The notes: generated by a model not told the origin, from the sequence alone. A DNA stretch of 43,259 nt from Bacteroidales bacterium (GCA_026931725.1 JAIXLE010000256.1:1-43259); one strand, 5' to 3'. Counted from the first letter of the stretch, positions 1-8,322 are shown. Made by a program: numbers and translations.

Positions 1-2313
1 GTGTTGGAAGAACCGCACGTTCCGTTCCCAGAGGCGTTCCGTCACCTGGGGGTCGGCGGTGTACATGTGGGTGATGCCCGGCAACGGCAAACTCTCGAAC
101 GGACGGCCCGCCCGGAACAACGCATCCGCCAGCTTCAATGAATGACGGTAGTAGACATTGTCATCGGCGGTGCCGTGGACGAGCAGCAGCGGACGGGTGA
201 GGTTCTGTGCCAGCGGAATGAGGCTGGCATCGTCATAGGCTTTCCGGGACTCGGGAAGCAGGCCGAGGTAGCGTTCGGTGTAGTGGGTGTCGTAATCTTC
301 CCAGTCCGTGACGGGAGCCCCCGCCACGGCGGCGTGGAAGACATCGGGCCGCCGCAGCACCGCGTTCGCCGCCATGTACCCGCCGAACGACCAGCCGACG
401 ATGCCGACCCGCGCCGGGTCCATTTCGGGGTGCTTTTTCACCAGGGCTTGCAGTCCCTTCACCTGATCGTCCAACGGCACGGTGCCGAACTTCTGGTAGA
501 TGGCGCGTTCCCAGTCCCTTCCCCGACCGGGGGTGCCGCGATTGTCGATGGCGATGACGATAAACCCCTGATCCGCAAGCCATTGCGGCACCAACCAGTT
601 CCGCATCGCTCGCTGCACATGGAGATGATGCGGTCCACCGTAGACATCCACGATGACGGGGTATTGCTTGGAAGGATCAAAGTTGCGGGGGCGGATGATG
701 GCGGTCCAAAAGTCGCTGACTTTCTCGATGGTCACATGCGGCGTGAAGGGAGGCTCAGCAGCGACGGAGGGCAGGGTGCCAAGTGCGGGTGCCTCTTTTT
801 CCCAGGATCGCACGACCGTGATGGGCATGTGCTGGGGCGTTGTCGATGTGATGGCCGCCCATCGGCCCGTTTTCGTCACGGAGACGCTGGCGGTGTGCAG
901 GCCCGGTTCCGTCGTCAGCCAACGCGCTGACCGCAGCTCACGGGCGGAATCCGGGGGACTCGCGGGGTCGGTGAGGGTGGCCACTCCCACATGTGATTGC
1001 GTGGGATCGTCTGAGCCGATGAACGCGACCGTGGCGGATTGCGCATCATATTGCAAAAAATTGTGGAAACGAACGACCGGCGATAACGCGGTGGGAACAT
1101 CGGCCGTGAACCGGGTGGCCGAGAGTGTGAAGTTGCCCGCTCCGGCGTGTGCTGGCGAGGCGGCGTTGTCACCCTCTTCACGCACGGACAGTAACAGGGG
1201 CGAGCCGCGGAACATCGTGGATTTCGGCAACCCGGCCAGAAGATTCCGCCACGGGAGCGATGGTTCCGACTGATCGTGATGCGTATATTCCGGCAACAGC
1301 GTCTGGGAAGAGTACCGCACGAGCTGGCCGGTTGCTTGATCGCGTGATTGGATCCCCAGCACCAACCCCGCTTCTCCCCAATCGACGCGGGCCAGATATT
1401 CGTACTTCTCCCGGTTCCACGACACCCAGGTTGTTTCTCCGCCGGCCACCGGAACGACTCCGAGTTTCACCCGGACATTCGCCTTCCCCGGACGCGGGTA
1501 AAACTGCTGCTGCGGGGCGCGATCCGGGCGAAGCGGGTCGGCGATCCACCAAGATTCCACCCCGGAATGATCGACCTCGGTGTAGGCGATCCGCTTTGCG
1601 TCTGGACTCCACCAATAACCCCGGAATCGGCCCATCTCCTCCTGAGCGACGAACTCGGCGAGGCCGTGCGTCACCGTGGGAGTGCCGCCCGTCGTTACGG
1701 CATGGGCCTTGTCAGCGGCAAGGTCGAAGACCCAGACATCCTGGTTCTTCACGAAACCGATCTTCTTGCCGTCCGGCGACCATCTGGGGTCGATCAGGGT
1801 GCCGTCACCCGTGGCCAGTACGCGGGCCTTCGCTGTGGTGCGGTCGAAGAGGTACAGTTGACCGGACAGCATCACCAGCACTTGTGAGCCATCTGGGCTG
1901 AGATGGTAATCGGCAAAGCCGCCGACGCTGACCCGCTGCCGTTCCCGGCGGGCTTTTTCTTCCGGGGAGAGGTTTTCTTCCGCTCCGTTGAGCAGCGATT
2001 CCGGGGAAAGGAGTTCCCGCGTCGTCCCGGTGGCGGTGTCGAACGTGAACAGGGAGAGCTTGGGGGTTTTCGGCCCGGCGGCCCGGAGAAAGAGGACGTG
2101 CTGACCATCCGGGGTGAATTTCGGTTTCACGGGACGGCCCAGCAGGAAGCCGCGGGTTTCGGCGTATTGCCGGAGGAACGTCGTATCCAACGGGAGATGA
2201 TCCTTCGAGGCCGTGCGGGTAGGCCCAGCGGCCGGTTCAGCAGCCCACACCGGCACAGTAACCAGTGTGGCAAGAACCAGTGTGGCAAGGCAGGAGAGTG
2301 CAATGCGTGTCAT
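1..2313 (-). CDS. S9 family peptidase, dipeptidyl peptidase IV-like, secreted (C-terminus cut by window edge)
   Basis: Read by hand from the minus strand: an ATG at 2313 opens a continuous frame of 771 codons to the window edge. The N-terminus is a signal peptide (MTRIALSCLATLVLATLV..., likely cut after VWA). A beta-propeller-like region follows, with WSPDGKKIGF and YWWSPDAKRIAYTE repeats. The C-terminal alpha/beta hydrolase domain holds the nucleophile motif GWSFGGYM (Ser642), HGTADDNVYY (Asp717/718) and GITHMYT (His749), a complete S9 triad. Members of this family remove N-terminal dipeptides, often after Pro, from peptides; a periplasmic role is inferred from the signal. Only a few C-terminal residues should be missing, since the catalytic His is already present. 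It stands alone, separated from the upstream regulator by two strong hairpins. Confidence 0.93.
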   Translation of the reverse strand, partial: MTRIALSCLATLVLATLVTVPVWAAEPAAGPTRTASKDHLPLDTTFLRQYAETRGFLLGRPVKPKFTPDGQHVLFLRAAGPKTPKLSLFTFDTATGTTRELLSPESLLNGAEENLSPEEKARRERQRVSVGGFADYHLSPDGSQVLVMLSGQLYLFDRTTAKARVLATGDGTLIDPRWSPDGKKIGFVKNQDVWVFDLAADKAHAVTTGGTPTVTHGLAEFVAQEEMGRFRGYWWSPDAKRIAYTEVDHSGVESWWIADPLRPDRAPQQQFYPRPGKANVRVKLGVVPVAGGETTWVSWNREKYEYLARVDWGEAGLVLGIQSRDQATGQLVRYSSQTLLPEYTHHDQSEPSLPWRNLLAGLPKSTMFRGSPLLLSVREEGDNAASPAHAGAGNFTLSATRFTADVPTALSPVVRFHNFLQYDAQSATVAFIGSDDPTQSHVGVATLTDPASPPDSARELRSARWLTTEPGLHTASVSVTKTGRWAAITSTTPQHMPITVVRSWEKEAPALGTLPSVAAEPPFTPHVTIEKVSDFWTAIIRPRNFDPSKQYPVIVDVYGGPHHLHVQRAMRNWLVPQWLADQGFIVIAIDNRGTPGRGRDWERAIYQKFGTVPLDDQVKGLQALVKKHPEMDPARVGIVGWSFGGYMAANAVLRRPDVFHAAVAGAPVTDWEDYDTHYTERYLGLLPESRKAYDDASLIPLAQNLTRPLLLVHGTADDNVYYRHSLKLADALFRAGRPFESLPLPGITHMYTADPQVTERLWERNVRFFQH
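2261..2290. repeat. 15-nt tandem duplication inside the S9 peptidase signal peptide
   Basis: Two copies of accagtgtggcaag(a/g) lie head to tail at 2261-2275 and 2276-2290. On the coding (minus) strand they encode the repeated LATLV-LATLV in the hydrophobic core of the signal peptide. The repeat keeps the frame. Confidence 0.85.
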
Positions 2314-2388
2314 GCAGAGAGTGTAGCAAGATGGGCGGCGTGCGTTCGACCGTTCCGTGAGATTTTGTGGAGTGGGGGAAATGCATCG

Positions 2389-2424
2389 CACCGCCTCCGC
2401 GCCGGGGGAAGCGCGGAGGCGGTG
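2389..2424. terminator. Perfect 14-bp hairpin upstream of the S9 peptidase gene
   Basis: Arms caccgcctccgcgc (2389-2402) and gcgcggaggcggtg (2411-2424) are exact reverse complements around an 8-nt loop. There is no T-run on either side, so a classic Rho-independent terminator is uncertain; it could instead be a REP-like element or a leader structure of the S9 peptidase mRNA. Confidence 0.55.
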
Positions 2425-2525
2425 ATTCCGGCGCGGCCGCGAGGGGGAATTCAGCCGCCAGCCGGAGGGGGCGGAAGCCACGCAGACAAGAGTGGGGAAT
2501 CTGCGGAGACGCTATTGATGATTCA

Positions 2526-2564
2526 TGGCGGTGGGGGCAGGAGGGGAGCTTGCCCCCACCGCCA
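2526..2564 (-). terminator. Perfect 14-bp hairpin downstream of the HTH regulator gene
   Basis: Arms tggcggtgggggca (2526-2539) and tgcccccaccgcca (2551-2564) pair perfectly around an 11-nt loop. It lies 20 bp past the stop of the minus-strand regulator, a terminator-like position, but the following bases are not T-rich. Confidence 0.55.
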
Positions 2565-2584
2565 GCGGGAAGGCTGACGGGGGT

Positions 2585-3160
2585 TCAGTCTTCCCGCTTA
2601 GCTTCGGCGATCGTGCGGATACGTTCGCTCAGCAGGGCGGAATCAAACGGCTTCTTGAAGATTTCGTTGAAGCCGTATTCCTTCAGTTTATCCGGGTCCG
2701 CCTCGTCTTCTCCGGCGAGGCCGATGATGAGCGTGGTGGTGTAGATGTCGTTTTTCCGCAGATTCGCGGTGATCTGGATCGACTCGCTGCGGCCCAGGCC
2801 CAGGTCGATGATGATGGTGTCCGGGTGGAAGCTCTGGGCGAGCGTGCCAGCTTCAAACCCGCTGTTGGCGATCTCGAACTTGAAATCGTCGGTTTCCGGG
2901 AGCAGTTCCGTAATCCGATCGGTGAACAGCTTTTCGGTGCCGATGAGGAGCACCTTGTGCCATTCTTCCTCTTCGAGTTCTCCCAGCGGCATGCCGTGTT
3001 CTTTGAGGAACCGCAGGAGCTGATCCCGTGGAATCCGGCGATCCTGGCTGCCGGGGATGCGGTAGCCACGCAGCCGACCGCTATCGAACCACTTGCTAAC
3101 TGTCCGGGGTGCGACCTTACAGATTTTCGCAACCTGGCCGGTGGTAAAAACCTTTTTCAT
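2585..3160 (-). CDS. HTH DNA-binding / response-regulator-like fusion protein
   Basis: The protein has 191 aa. Residues about 4-58 form a MerR/excisionase-type helix-turn-helix (FTTGQVAKICKVAPRTVSKWF, then a wing GYRIPGSQDRRIP). A short acidic linker (ELEEEEW) leads into a CheY-like domain: VLLIG strand, phosphoacceptor-like Asp in TIIIDLGLG, and the conserved Lys in FKKPFD. The acidic pair normally after beta-1 is missing (LLIGTE) and the usual Thr/Ser before alpha-4 is Ala (IIGLAGE), so phosphorylation is doubtful. The output domain sits at the N-terminus, the reverse of most response regulators. A GTG three codons upstream is possible, but ATG at 3160 has GGAG eight bases before it and is preferred. 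No histidine kinase is adjacent. Confidence 0.88.
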   Translation of the reverse strand: MKKVFTTGQVAKICKVAPRTVSKWFDSGRLRGYRIPGSQDRRIPRDQLLRFLKEHGMPLGELEEEEWHKVLLIGTEKLFTDRITELLPETDDFKFEIANSGFEAGTLAQSFHPDTIIIDLGLGRSESIQITANLRKNDIYTTTLIIGLAGEDEADPDKLKEYGFNEIFKKPFDSALLSERIRTIAEAKRED

Positions 3161-3384
3161 CGAAGGCACTCCATTACCATCACGCCTGCCAGCAGGGGGG
3201 TACGCGGCAGAGCGACCGGCATGGCGGCGGCAGACCGGAACAATCCGGCCCCGACCCGCGTCCGGGGGCTTGAGGGATTTTGCAAAACCAGGGCGGATGC
3301 CACGTCTCGGCGACTTACAGAGGTTCCGAAAGCCACCGGGGATTCAGGTAAGCCCGGTTGTGACAGAAACCTTGATCGACCAGA

Positions 3385-3627
3385 TCAGACCCGAGAGTTT
3401 GGAGATTCCGAGAAGTTTGGCAGGTCTGATAAATCATCGTAAGCCGTGAATCGCATTTGTCCCGAGGGCCGACCACCGGCACCTTCCGGGTCATCCGCGT
3501 TGTCCGTATTTTCATCGTGCGGGACGGCCCATTTGCTGAAATGCACTCCGGCCCAGAAATCGCGCGGATGCTCATAGGGGTATCGCTTGGGGCGATTGAG
3601 CCGATTGTCCTGCCTCGCCGCGAGCAT
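3385..3627 (-). CDS. Possible small hypothetical protein (80 aa), weak
   Basis: An ATG-initiated minus-strand frame encodes a hydrophilic 80-residue protein (MLAARQDNRLNRPKRYPYEH...). The first 55 codons favour G/C at third positions as the confident genes here do, but the last 20 do not, and there is no Shine-Dalgarno sequence before the ATG. I do not recognise the protein. It may be a real small gene, a decayed gene end or chance. Confidence 0.3.
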   Translation of the reverse strand: MLAARQDNRLNRPKRYPYEHPRDFWAGVHFSKWAVPHDENTDNADDPEGAGGRPSGQMRFTAYDDLSDLPNFSESPNSRV

Positions 3628-3764
3628 TCTACGCAGAGTTCAAGGGGAAAATGATGACAACTCGGATGAAATTTGCGGCTGCCGCGCACGCGGAGACGGG
3701 GCAAGCGCCCGAGTTTTGATACTCAAACCCGCTGTGGGTATTTCAGGTTCTGCGTTGGACGGAA

Positions 3765-3788
3765 AACCGGGGACTGTCGTCCCCGGTT
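3765..3788 (-). terminator. 24-nt perfect hairpin, terminator downstream of the DUF4177 gene
   Basis: Arms aaccggggac (3765-3774) and gtccccggtt (3779-3788) pair perfectly around a 4-nt loop. On the minus strand the stem is followed by TTTT, as expected of an intrinsic terminator for the DUF4177 operon. The same 24-nt element recurs, inverted, at 10533-10556 and in diverged form at 25640-25663 and 20437-20460. Confidence 0.7.
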
Positions 3789-3903
3789 GTGGTCCCTCAC
3801 CGGATTCGTGTATCAGAGCGAGGAAGGAACCGAAGGCGGAACGGACAGGCACCGGGAGCCAGAAAGACGGTCGCTGCCGGGAAGATGCCACAGAGGGAAA
3901 AAT

Positions 3904-4098
3904 TTACGCCGGTTGCATCAGACGTTTGAAGAAGAGAATGAGAACATCACCACCGGCGAGCGGGCTGAGGTATTTTTCTGTCGAGACGAGTTCCCAGCCG
4001 TCCACGCCGTACTGATTGAGAATCAAGGTGTAGTTATCCGCGGTGGCTCCATCCTCGAAGCCACCCACCACGAGTTGCAGGGTTGTGTACTCCCACAT
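3904..4098 (-). CDS. DUF4177 family small protein
   Basis: A 64-aa protein (MWEYTTLQLVVGG... NQYGVDGWELVS...LILFFKR). The opening MWEY strand, the central GxxGWELVS and the closing hydrophobic strand followed by basic residues match the DUF4177 family, small proteins of unknown function. GTG at 4104 directly follows the stop of the upstream gene, but its GGAG is too close; ATG at 4098 has GGAG nine bases upstream and is chosen. It starts about 7 bp after the zinc-ribbon gene, so the two are surely co-transcribed. Confidence 0.8.
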   Translation of the reverse strand: MWEYTTLQLVVGGFEDGATADNYTLILNQYGVDGWELVSTEKYLSPLAGGDVLILFFKRLMQPA

Positions 4099-4104
4099 CG
4101 TCAC

Positions 4105-4818
4105 TTACTCCGCCAGATAGAGGCCACGGCCACAGTTCGGGCAGCACACGAACAAGCCGCTGAGCAGCTTGGTCCGGGTCTGCTCCGTGATGGTGGTTCG
4201 GCACTGTTCACAATTCCGACCGGAAACACCGGCCAGGGCATCCGCATTGTGACTTTTGATGAGTCGGTCGTATTGGGGTTTGACATCCGGGGGGAGTTTC
4301 TGTTCCACCGTGGCGAGTTCCGCTTGCATCGCCTTCTGTTCGGTCAGCAGGCGTTCGAGTCGCTGTTGGGCTTCTTTCTGGTACGCGGCAAATTCCGCTT
4401 GCACATCGGCCCATTTCTGGTCGACGGCGGGCAGTTGGGCCGTGCGTTCCTCGATCTCGGTGATCGCCATTAAGATACTGTCTTCGAGTTCGCTTTTCCG
4501 GGTAGTGGTGAACGCGATTTCGTGGGTCTTGGCGTCGAACTCTTTCTTCGACGCGGCAGAATGGATGTCCGCTTGCAGTTTGGCGAGCCGTTGCTCGGTT
4601 TCTTTCAGGCTGCCTTCATCCGCTTTTTGCTGAAGTTTGAGCTTTTTGAGCGTCTCATGGGCGGTACGATGAGCCTGTTCTTCCGTGTTCAGATTCTGCT
4701 GACGAATCTTGAGGACGCGTGGCCCGCGGTCAATTTCTTCCTGAAGATTGCGGAGATGTCGCCGTAAGCGATGCAGTTCCTTCAGAGTCGAGGGAATATC
4801 TGGCAGCGGTTCACTCAT
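4105..4818 (-). CDS. Coiled-coil C4 zinc-ribbon protein (zf-RING_7 / CT398-like)
   Basis: The protein has 237 aa. Residues about 8-175 are heptad-rich, Leu/Glu/Lys/Gln-dense coiled coil (TLKELHRLRRHLRNLQEEI...), and the C-terminus carries a C4 zinc ribbon, CEQCRTTI ... CCPNCGRGLYLAE. This is the layout of the CT398/zf-RING_7 family (PF02591), probable nucleic-acid or secretion-apparatus adaptors of uncertain function. The frame is open further upstream to 4959, but ATG at 4818 (MSEPLPDIP) has GGGAG nine bases before it and the extra N-terminal residues look like noncoding translation. It is first in a two-gene unit with the DUF4177 gene and diverges from the Lol-like permease gene. Confidence 0.87.
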   Translation of the reverse strand: MSEPLPDIPSTLKELHRLRRHLRNLQEEIDRGPRVLKIRQQNLNTEEQAHRTAHETLKKLKLQQKADEGSLKETEQRLAKLQADIHSAASKKEFDAKTHEIAFTTTRKSELEDSILMAITEIEERTAQLPAVDQKWADVQAEFAAYQKEAQQRLERLLTEQKAMQAELATVEQKLPPDVKPQYDRLIKSHNADALAGVSGRNCEQCRTTITEQTRTKLLSGLFVCCPNCGRGLYLAE

Positions 4819-4961
4819 AGTCGCGGACTCCCGACAATGGTATGCGCTCATCATATGGGGAATGAGGCCGTGGCGCGAGAGCAATCCGGTCTTCCGCCGC
4901 GGTCCTGAGTTTGCTACAACCGCGCTGACCGTCCCGCTCCCACGCCGGGGAAGGAACACCC

Positions 4962-6473
4962 GTGTACAAACTGTTACTGTGCGTCCGATACCTCCGTACC
5001 CGCTATCTGGCGTTCGTCTGCATCGTCAGCGTGATGCTCGGCGTGGCGACTTTGATTGTCGTCAACAGCGTCATGAGTGGATTCAGTACGAAACTCAAAG
5101 AACGGTTGCACGGTATTCTATCCGATGTCATCGTCGAAACCGAACGCTCCAATGGGTTTGACGAAAGCCCAGCCGAGGTGATGGCGAAGCTGAAGGCCAC
5201 CGAGGCCGGGCCGTCCATCGCGGCGATGGCCCCGACCGTGGAAGTCTTCGCGCTGTTGCAGTTCAACTTGAAAGACCGCTACGGTCGGCCGGTCCCGGTG
5301 ACCAAGCATGTCCGCATGATCGGCATCGACGCGGAACAGCAGGCCCAGGTGGGCCGATTCGCGCAGTACCTGCATCGGCAGAAGGGGAGCCTGCATCCCA
5401 GTTTCGCGCTCACCCCGGAGGCGTTGGATCGTTTCACCCGGAACCGATTGGCCGCCGACCCGGATGCCGCGTTCCGCATTCCGTTGGAAGGTACGCCCCC
5501 CGGCCAGCCGCAACCGGGGAGCTTTTTGAACGAACCGAACATCACGATCCCCGCGAGCCCGCCGGTCGTGGTGCCGCCACCGGACCTTGCCGCCCCGCAA
5601 ACACCGCGTCTGCCGGGAGTGATCCTGGGGTACTCCATCGCGCACACCCGCTGGAAAGACCCGGAAACCGGCGAGGCCACCGAATACGCCCTGCTCAAAC
5701 CCGGCGATGATGTCATGCTCGCTACCGTGGGCAGTGGCGGCTTCAAGCCCGTGTACAGCACCTTCGTCGTCACGGATTACTTTCAATCCGAGATGAGCGA
5801 GTACGATGGCAGTTTCGTCTATGTGCCACTCGACGAACTCCAGCGACTACGGGGAATGGACGGGAAGTGCAACTCGATTCAGGTGAAGCTCACCGATGAT
5901 GTCCGCGACAACCCGATGTTCGTGAATAACGTCATCGTGCCGCAATTGGCCAAGGCGTTCCACCCCACCGAGGCCCGCGTGGCTTCCTGGCAGCAGCATC
6001 AGGGGCCGTTGCTCGCCGCCATCGACATCGAACGGGGCATTCTGAACCTGCTGCTGTTCATGATTGTCGGCGTGGCCGGGTTCAGCGTGTTGGCGATCTT
6101 CACGATGATCGTCTCGGAGAAGTACCGCGACATCGGCATTTTGAAGTCTTTGGGTGCGTCGAACCGAGGGATTCTGGCCATTTTCATCGGCTACGGTCTG
6201 CTGCTCGGCGTGATCGGCTGCCTGCTCGGCACCGGGTTGGGGCTGGCGATTACCGAATACATCAACGAGATCGAAGCGGGCCTGACCGCGATCACCGGGC
6301 AGCAGGTGTTCGACCGGAGTGTCTATTACTTCGACCGGATTCCGACCAACATCGACCCGATGACCGTGCTGTTGGTGAACGTCGGCGCGGCCGGGATCGC
6401 GGTGTTGTTCAGTGTCCTCCCCGCGTTGCGGGCCGCCCGGCTCCACCCGGTACGGGCGTTGCGGTTTGAATAA
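4962..6473 (+). CDS. LolC/LolE-like (FtsX/MacB fold) ABC transporter permease
   Basis: The protein has 503 aa starting at GTG 4962, with the strong Shine-Dalgarno GGGGAAGGA ending about 6 bases before. One membrane segment lies at residues about 16-37; a large extracytoplasmic domain follows; then three C-terminal segments carry the FtsX signature (SEKYRDIGILKSLGASNRGILAIF; PALRAARLHPVRALRFE). With the ATPase downstream it should form a lipoprotein-releasing or MacB-like mechanotransmission complex in the inner membrane. It is about 90 residues longer than typical LolC/E (around 400-415 aa), largely through a Pro-rich insertion at residues about 167-215 (GTPPGQPQPG... PASPPVVVPPPDLAAPQ). Only one permease is present, so a homodimer is likely. 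Confidence 0.88.
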   Translation: MYKLLLCVRYLRTRYLAFVCIVSVMLGVATLIVVNSVMSGFSTKLKERLHGILSDVIVETERSNGFDESPAEVMAKLKATEAGPSIAAMAPTVEVFALLQFNLKDRYGRPVPVTKHVRMIGIDAEQQAQVGRFAQYLHRQKGSLHPSFALTPEALDRFTRNRLAADPDAAFRIPLEGTPPGQPQPGSFLNEPNITIPASPPVVVPPPDLAAPQTPRLPGVILGYSIAHTRWKDPETGEATEYALLKPGDDVMLATVGSGGFKPVYSTFVVTDYFQSEMSEYDGSFVYVPLDELQRLRGMDGKCNSIQVKLTDDVRDNPMFVNNVIVPQLAKAFHPTEARVASWQQHQGPLLAAIDIERGILNLLLFMIVGVAGFSVLAIFTMIVSEKYRDIGILKSLGASNRGILAIFIGYGLLLGVIGCLLGTGLGLAITEYINEIEAGLTAITGQQVFDRSVYYFDRIPTNIDPMTVLLVNVGAAGIAVLFSVLPALRAARLHPVRALRFE

Positions 6474-6499
6474 CTTCCCGTTGCGGGCTCTCCCTTCCG

Positions 6500-6536
6500 A
6501 TCGGTTTCCGGTTTCGGCCGGAAACTGGCAACCGAT
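6500..6536 (+). promoter_or_regulatory. Hairpin between the Lol-like permease and its ATPase
   Basis: In the 77-bp gap gtttccgg (6504-6511) pairs with ccggaaac (6518-6525) around a 6-nt loop, and flanking atcgg/ccgat can add an outer stem. No T-run follows. It may stabilise or attenuate the message between the two genes. Confidence 0.4.
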
Positions 6537-6550
6537 ACATTGGTGATACC

Positions 6551-7261
6551 ATGCTCGTTGCGGACAATCTCATCAAGTCGTACCGTCGCCATGCGGATGT
6601 GGTACGGGTGTTGAATGGGTTAAACTTGACCGTTCACGATGGAGAATTCGTCAGCATCGTGGGGGCATCCGGTTCGGGCAAAAGCACATTGCTGCACCTG
6701 CTCGGCACGCTCGATGCCCCCGACGCGGGAACCATCTGGTTCGACGGGCGGCGGATCGACAATTTACCGGGCCGGGAACGGGATCGCCTGCGGAATCGGA
6801 CTTTTGGCTTCATCTTCCAGTTTTACCATTTGCTGCCGGAACTCAGCACGCTCGACAACGTCTTGATGCCCGCTTATGTGAACCACAGCATTCTGGGCTG
6901 GTGGCGGACGCGGCGAGTCTGGCGGGCACGGGCCGAGGAACTGCTCCACCGTGTCGGGTTGGGGCATCGGCTGACGCACAAACCCCGCGAACTTTCCGGC
7001 GGGGAGATGCAGCGGGCCGCCGTCGCACGGGCACTGATGTCACGCCCGCGGGTGCTGCTCGCCGACGAACCGACCGGCAACCTGGATGTGAACACCGGCA
7101 ACGACATTGTCCGCCTGCTCCGGGAACTCAACCGCGATGACGGTGTGACGATCGTGATGGTGACGCACAATACCGAGCTTGCCGCCGGGACCGATCGTGT
7201 CATTCGCATGGTGCAAGGCCGCGTGCAGGAAGAACGCCCCAGCTTATTAGCCGCCGTGTGA
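6551..7261 (+). CDS. lolD: LolD-like ABC transporter ATP-binding protein
   Basis: The protein has 236 aa. Walker A GASGSGKST, Q-loop in FIFQFYHLLPELS, signature LSGGEMQRAAVARAL, Walker B VLLADEPTGNLD and the switch His in MVTHN are all intact. The GNLD after Walker B and the lack of membrane segments place it in the LolD/MacB/FtsE ATPase group, which powers FtsX-fold permeases such as the one immediately upstream. The pair probably extracts lipoproteins or other hydrophobic cargo from the inner membrane. lolD is used by family; the exact substrate is not shown by the sequence. The Shine-Dalgarno is weak. Confidence 0.9.
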   Translation: MLVADNLIKSYRRHADVVRVLNGLNLTVHDGEFVSIVGASGSGKSTLLHLLGTLDAPDAGTIWFDGRRIDNLPGRERDRLRNRTFGFIFQFYHLLPELSTLDNVLMPAYVNHSILGWWRTRRVWRARAEELLHRVGLGHRLTHKPRELSGGEMQRAAVARALMSRPRVLLADEPTGNLDVNTGNDIVRLLRELNRDDGVTIVMVTHNTELAAGTDRVIRMVQGRVQEERPSLLAAV

Positions 7262-7314
7262 CGCTGCCGGGTTGCTATACTGATCCGCATATTGTTCTTC
7301 CTGCGGAGCGCGCC

Positions 7315-8169
7315 ATGAGTACCCAGGTTTATCTGAACGGCACACTCGTCGATAAAACGGATGCCAAAATCAGCGTCTACGATCACGGTCTGCTGTACGG
7401 CGATGGCGTGTTCGAGGGGTTGCGTGTCTATTCCGGCAAAGTGTTCCGCCTGAAAGAGCATATCGACCGCCTGTATGATTCCGCCCAGGCGATCGCGCTG
7501 AAGATCCCGCTGACACGCGAGGCGATGACGCAGGCCGTTCTGGATACCGTCACCGCGAATCAGAAAGTGGATGGCTATATTCGTCTCGTCGTCACCCGTG
7601 GGGCGGGCACGCTCGGGCTTGACCCCCGCAAGTGCGAACCCGTGGTCATCATCATCGTTGATGACATCAGTCTGTATCCGAAAGAACTGTACGAAGATGG
7701 CCTGAAGATCATCACGGCCAGCACGATTCGCAATCACCCGAACGCGGTGAATCCTCGTATCAAGTCGTTGAACTATTTGAATAACATCCTTGCCAAGATG
7801 GAAGCGATCCGGGCGGGCTGCCTCGAAGCGATCATGCTCAACCATAAGGGCGAAGTCGCGGAATGTACCGGCGATAACATCTTCGTCATCAAGAATGGCA
7901 CCCTGAAAACGCCGCCGACCGACGCGGGGATTCTCGAAGGGATCACCCGCAACTTCGTCATGGAACTGGCTCGGGCACAGGGGATTCCGGTTGTCGAATG
8001 CAACCTGACCCGGCACGACATCTACACCGCCGATGAACTGTTCCTGACCGGGACCGCCGCCGAGGTGATCGCCGTCACCGAGGTCGATTCCCGAACGATC
8101 GGCACGGGGAAACAAGGCACCCTGACGCGGCAACTCCGCACGGCTTTCCAGCTAGCCGTGCGTGTGTAA
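7315..8169 (+). CDS. ilvE: Branched-chain amino acid aminotransferase
   Basis: The protein has 284 aa, a PLP fold-type IV (class IV) aminotransferase. Visible motifs are YDHGLLYGDGVFEGLRVY near the N-terminus, the PLP-binding Lys150 in RIKSLNYLNN, AECTGDNIF, and the C-terminal phosphate-site stretch ELFLTGTAAEV. The enzyme would interconvert Leu/Ile/Val and their 2-oxo acids with glutamate. A D-amino-acid aminotransferase role cannot be wholly excluded, as the folds overlap. ATG at 7315 has GGAG six bases upstream. A TATACT box at 7276-7281 lies in the 53-bp gap after the ATPase gene, so it may have its own promoter rather than being co-transcribed. Confidence 0.9.
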   Translation: MSTQVYLNGTLVDKTDAKISVYDHGLLYGDGVFEGLRVYSGKVFRLKEHIDRLYDSAQAIALKIPLTREAMTQAVLDTVTANQKVDGYIRLVVTRGAGTLGLDPRKCEPVVIIIVDDISLYPKELYEDGLKIITASTIRNHPNAVNPRIKSLNYLNNILAKMEAIRAGCLEAIMLNHKGEVAECTGDNIFVIKNGTLKTPPTDAGILEGITRNFVMELARAQGIPVVECNLTRHDIYTADELFLTGTAAEVIAVTEVDSRTIGTGKQGTLTRQLRTAFQLAVRV

Positions 8170-8322
8170 GAGGAACAGCCCGACGGCAGGAATCGCGTCT
8201 ATGGGGCGGCCTCGCCGTCCGGTACACTCTGTTCCTGTGCCCGTGTCATCGTGTGTCTGTTCGATACGGTCATCACTTCTCCCTCGGTCCCGCCGGGGGA
8301 TTCTCTTCAGGAATCGCCAACC

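Larger units (their letters stand above)
3161..3903. other. Gene-poor 743-bp stretch between the HTH regulator and the DUF4177 gene
   Basis: No confident gene here. It holds one weak minus-strand reading frame (3385-3627), a clean hairpin at 3765-3788, and a degraded relative of that hairpin around 3335-3360. The regulator's promoter should lie just above 3160 on the minus strand, but I see no clear -35/-10 pair. Other open frames here show no coding character. Confidence 0.6.

Noticed and set aside
6874..8133. Minus-strand frame of 419 codons across the ATPase and aminotransferase genes
   Set aside because: It spans two well-defined plus-strand genes and the gap between them, and has no recognisable domain.
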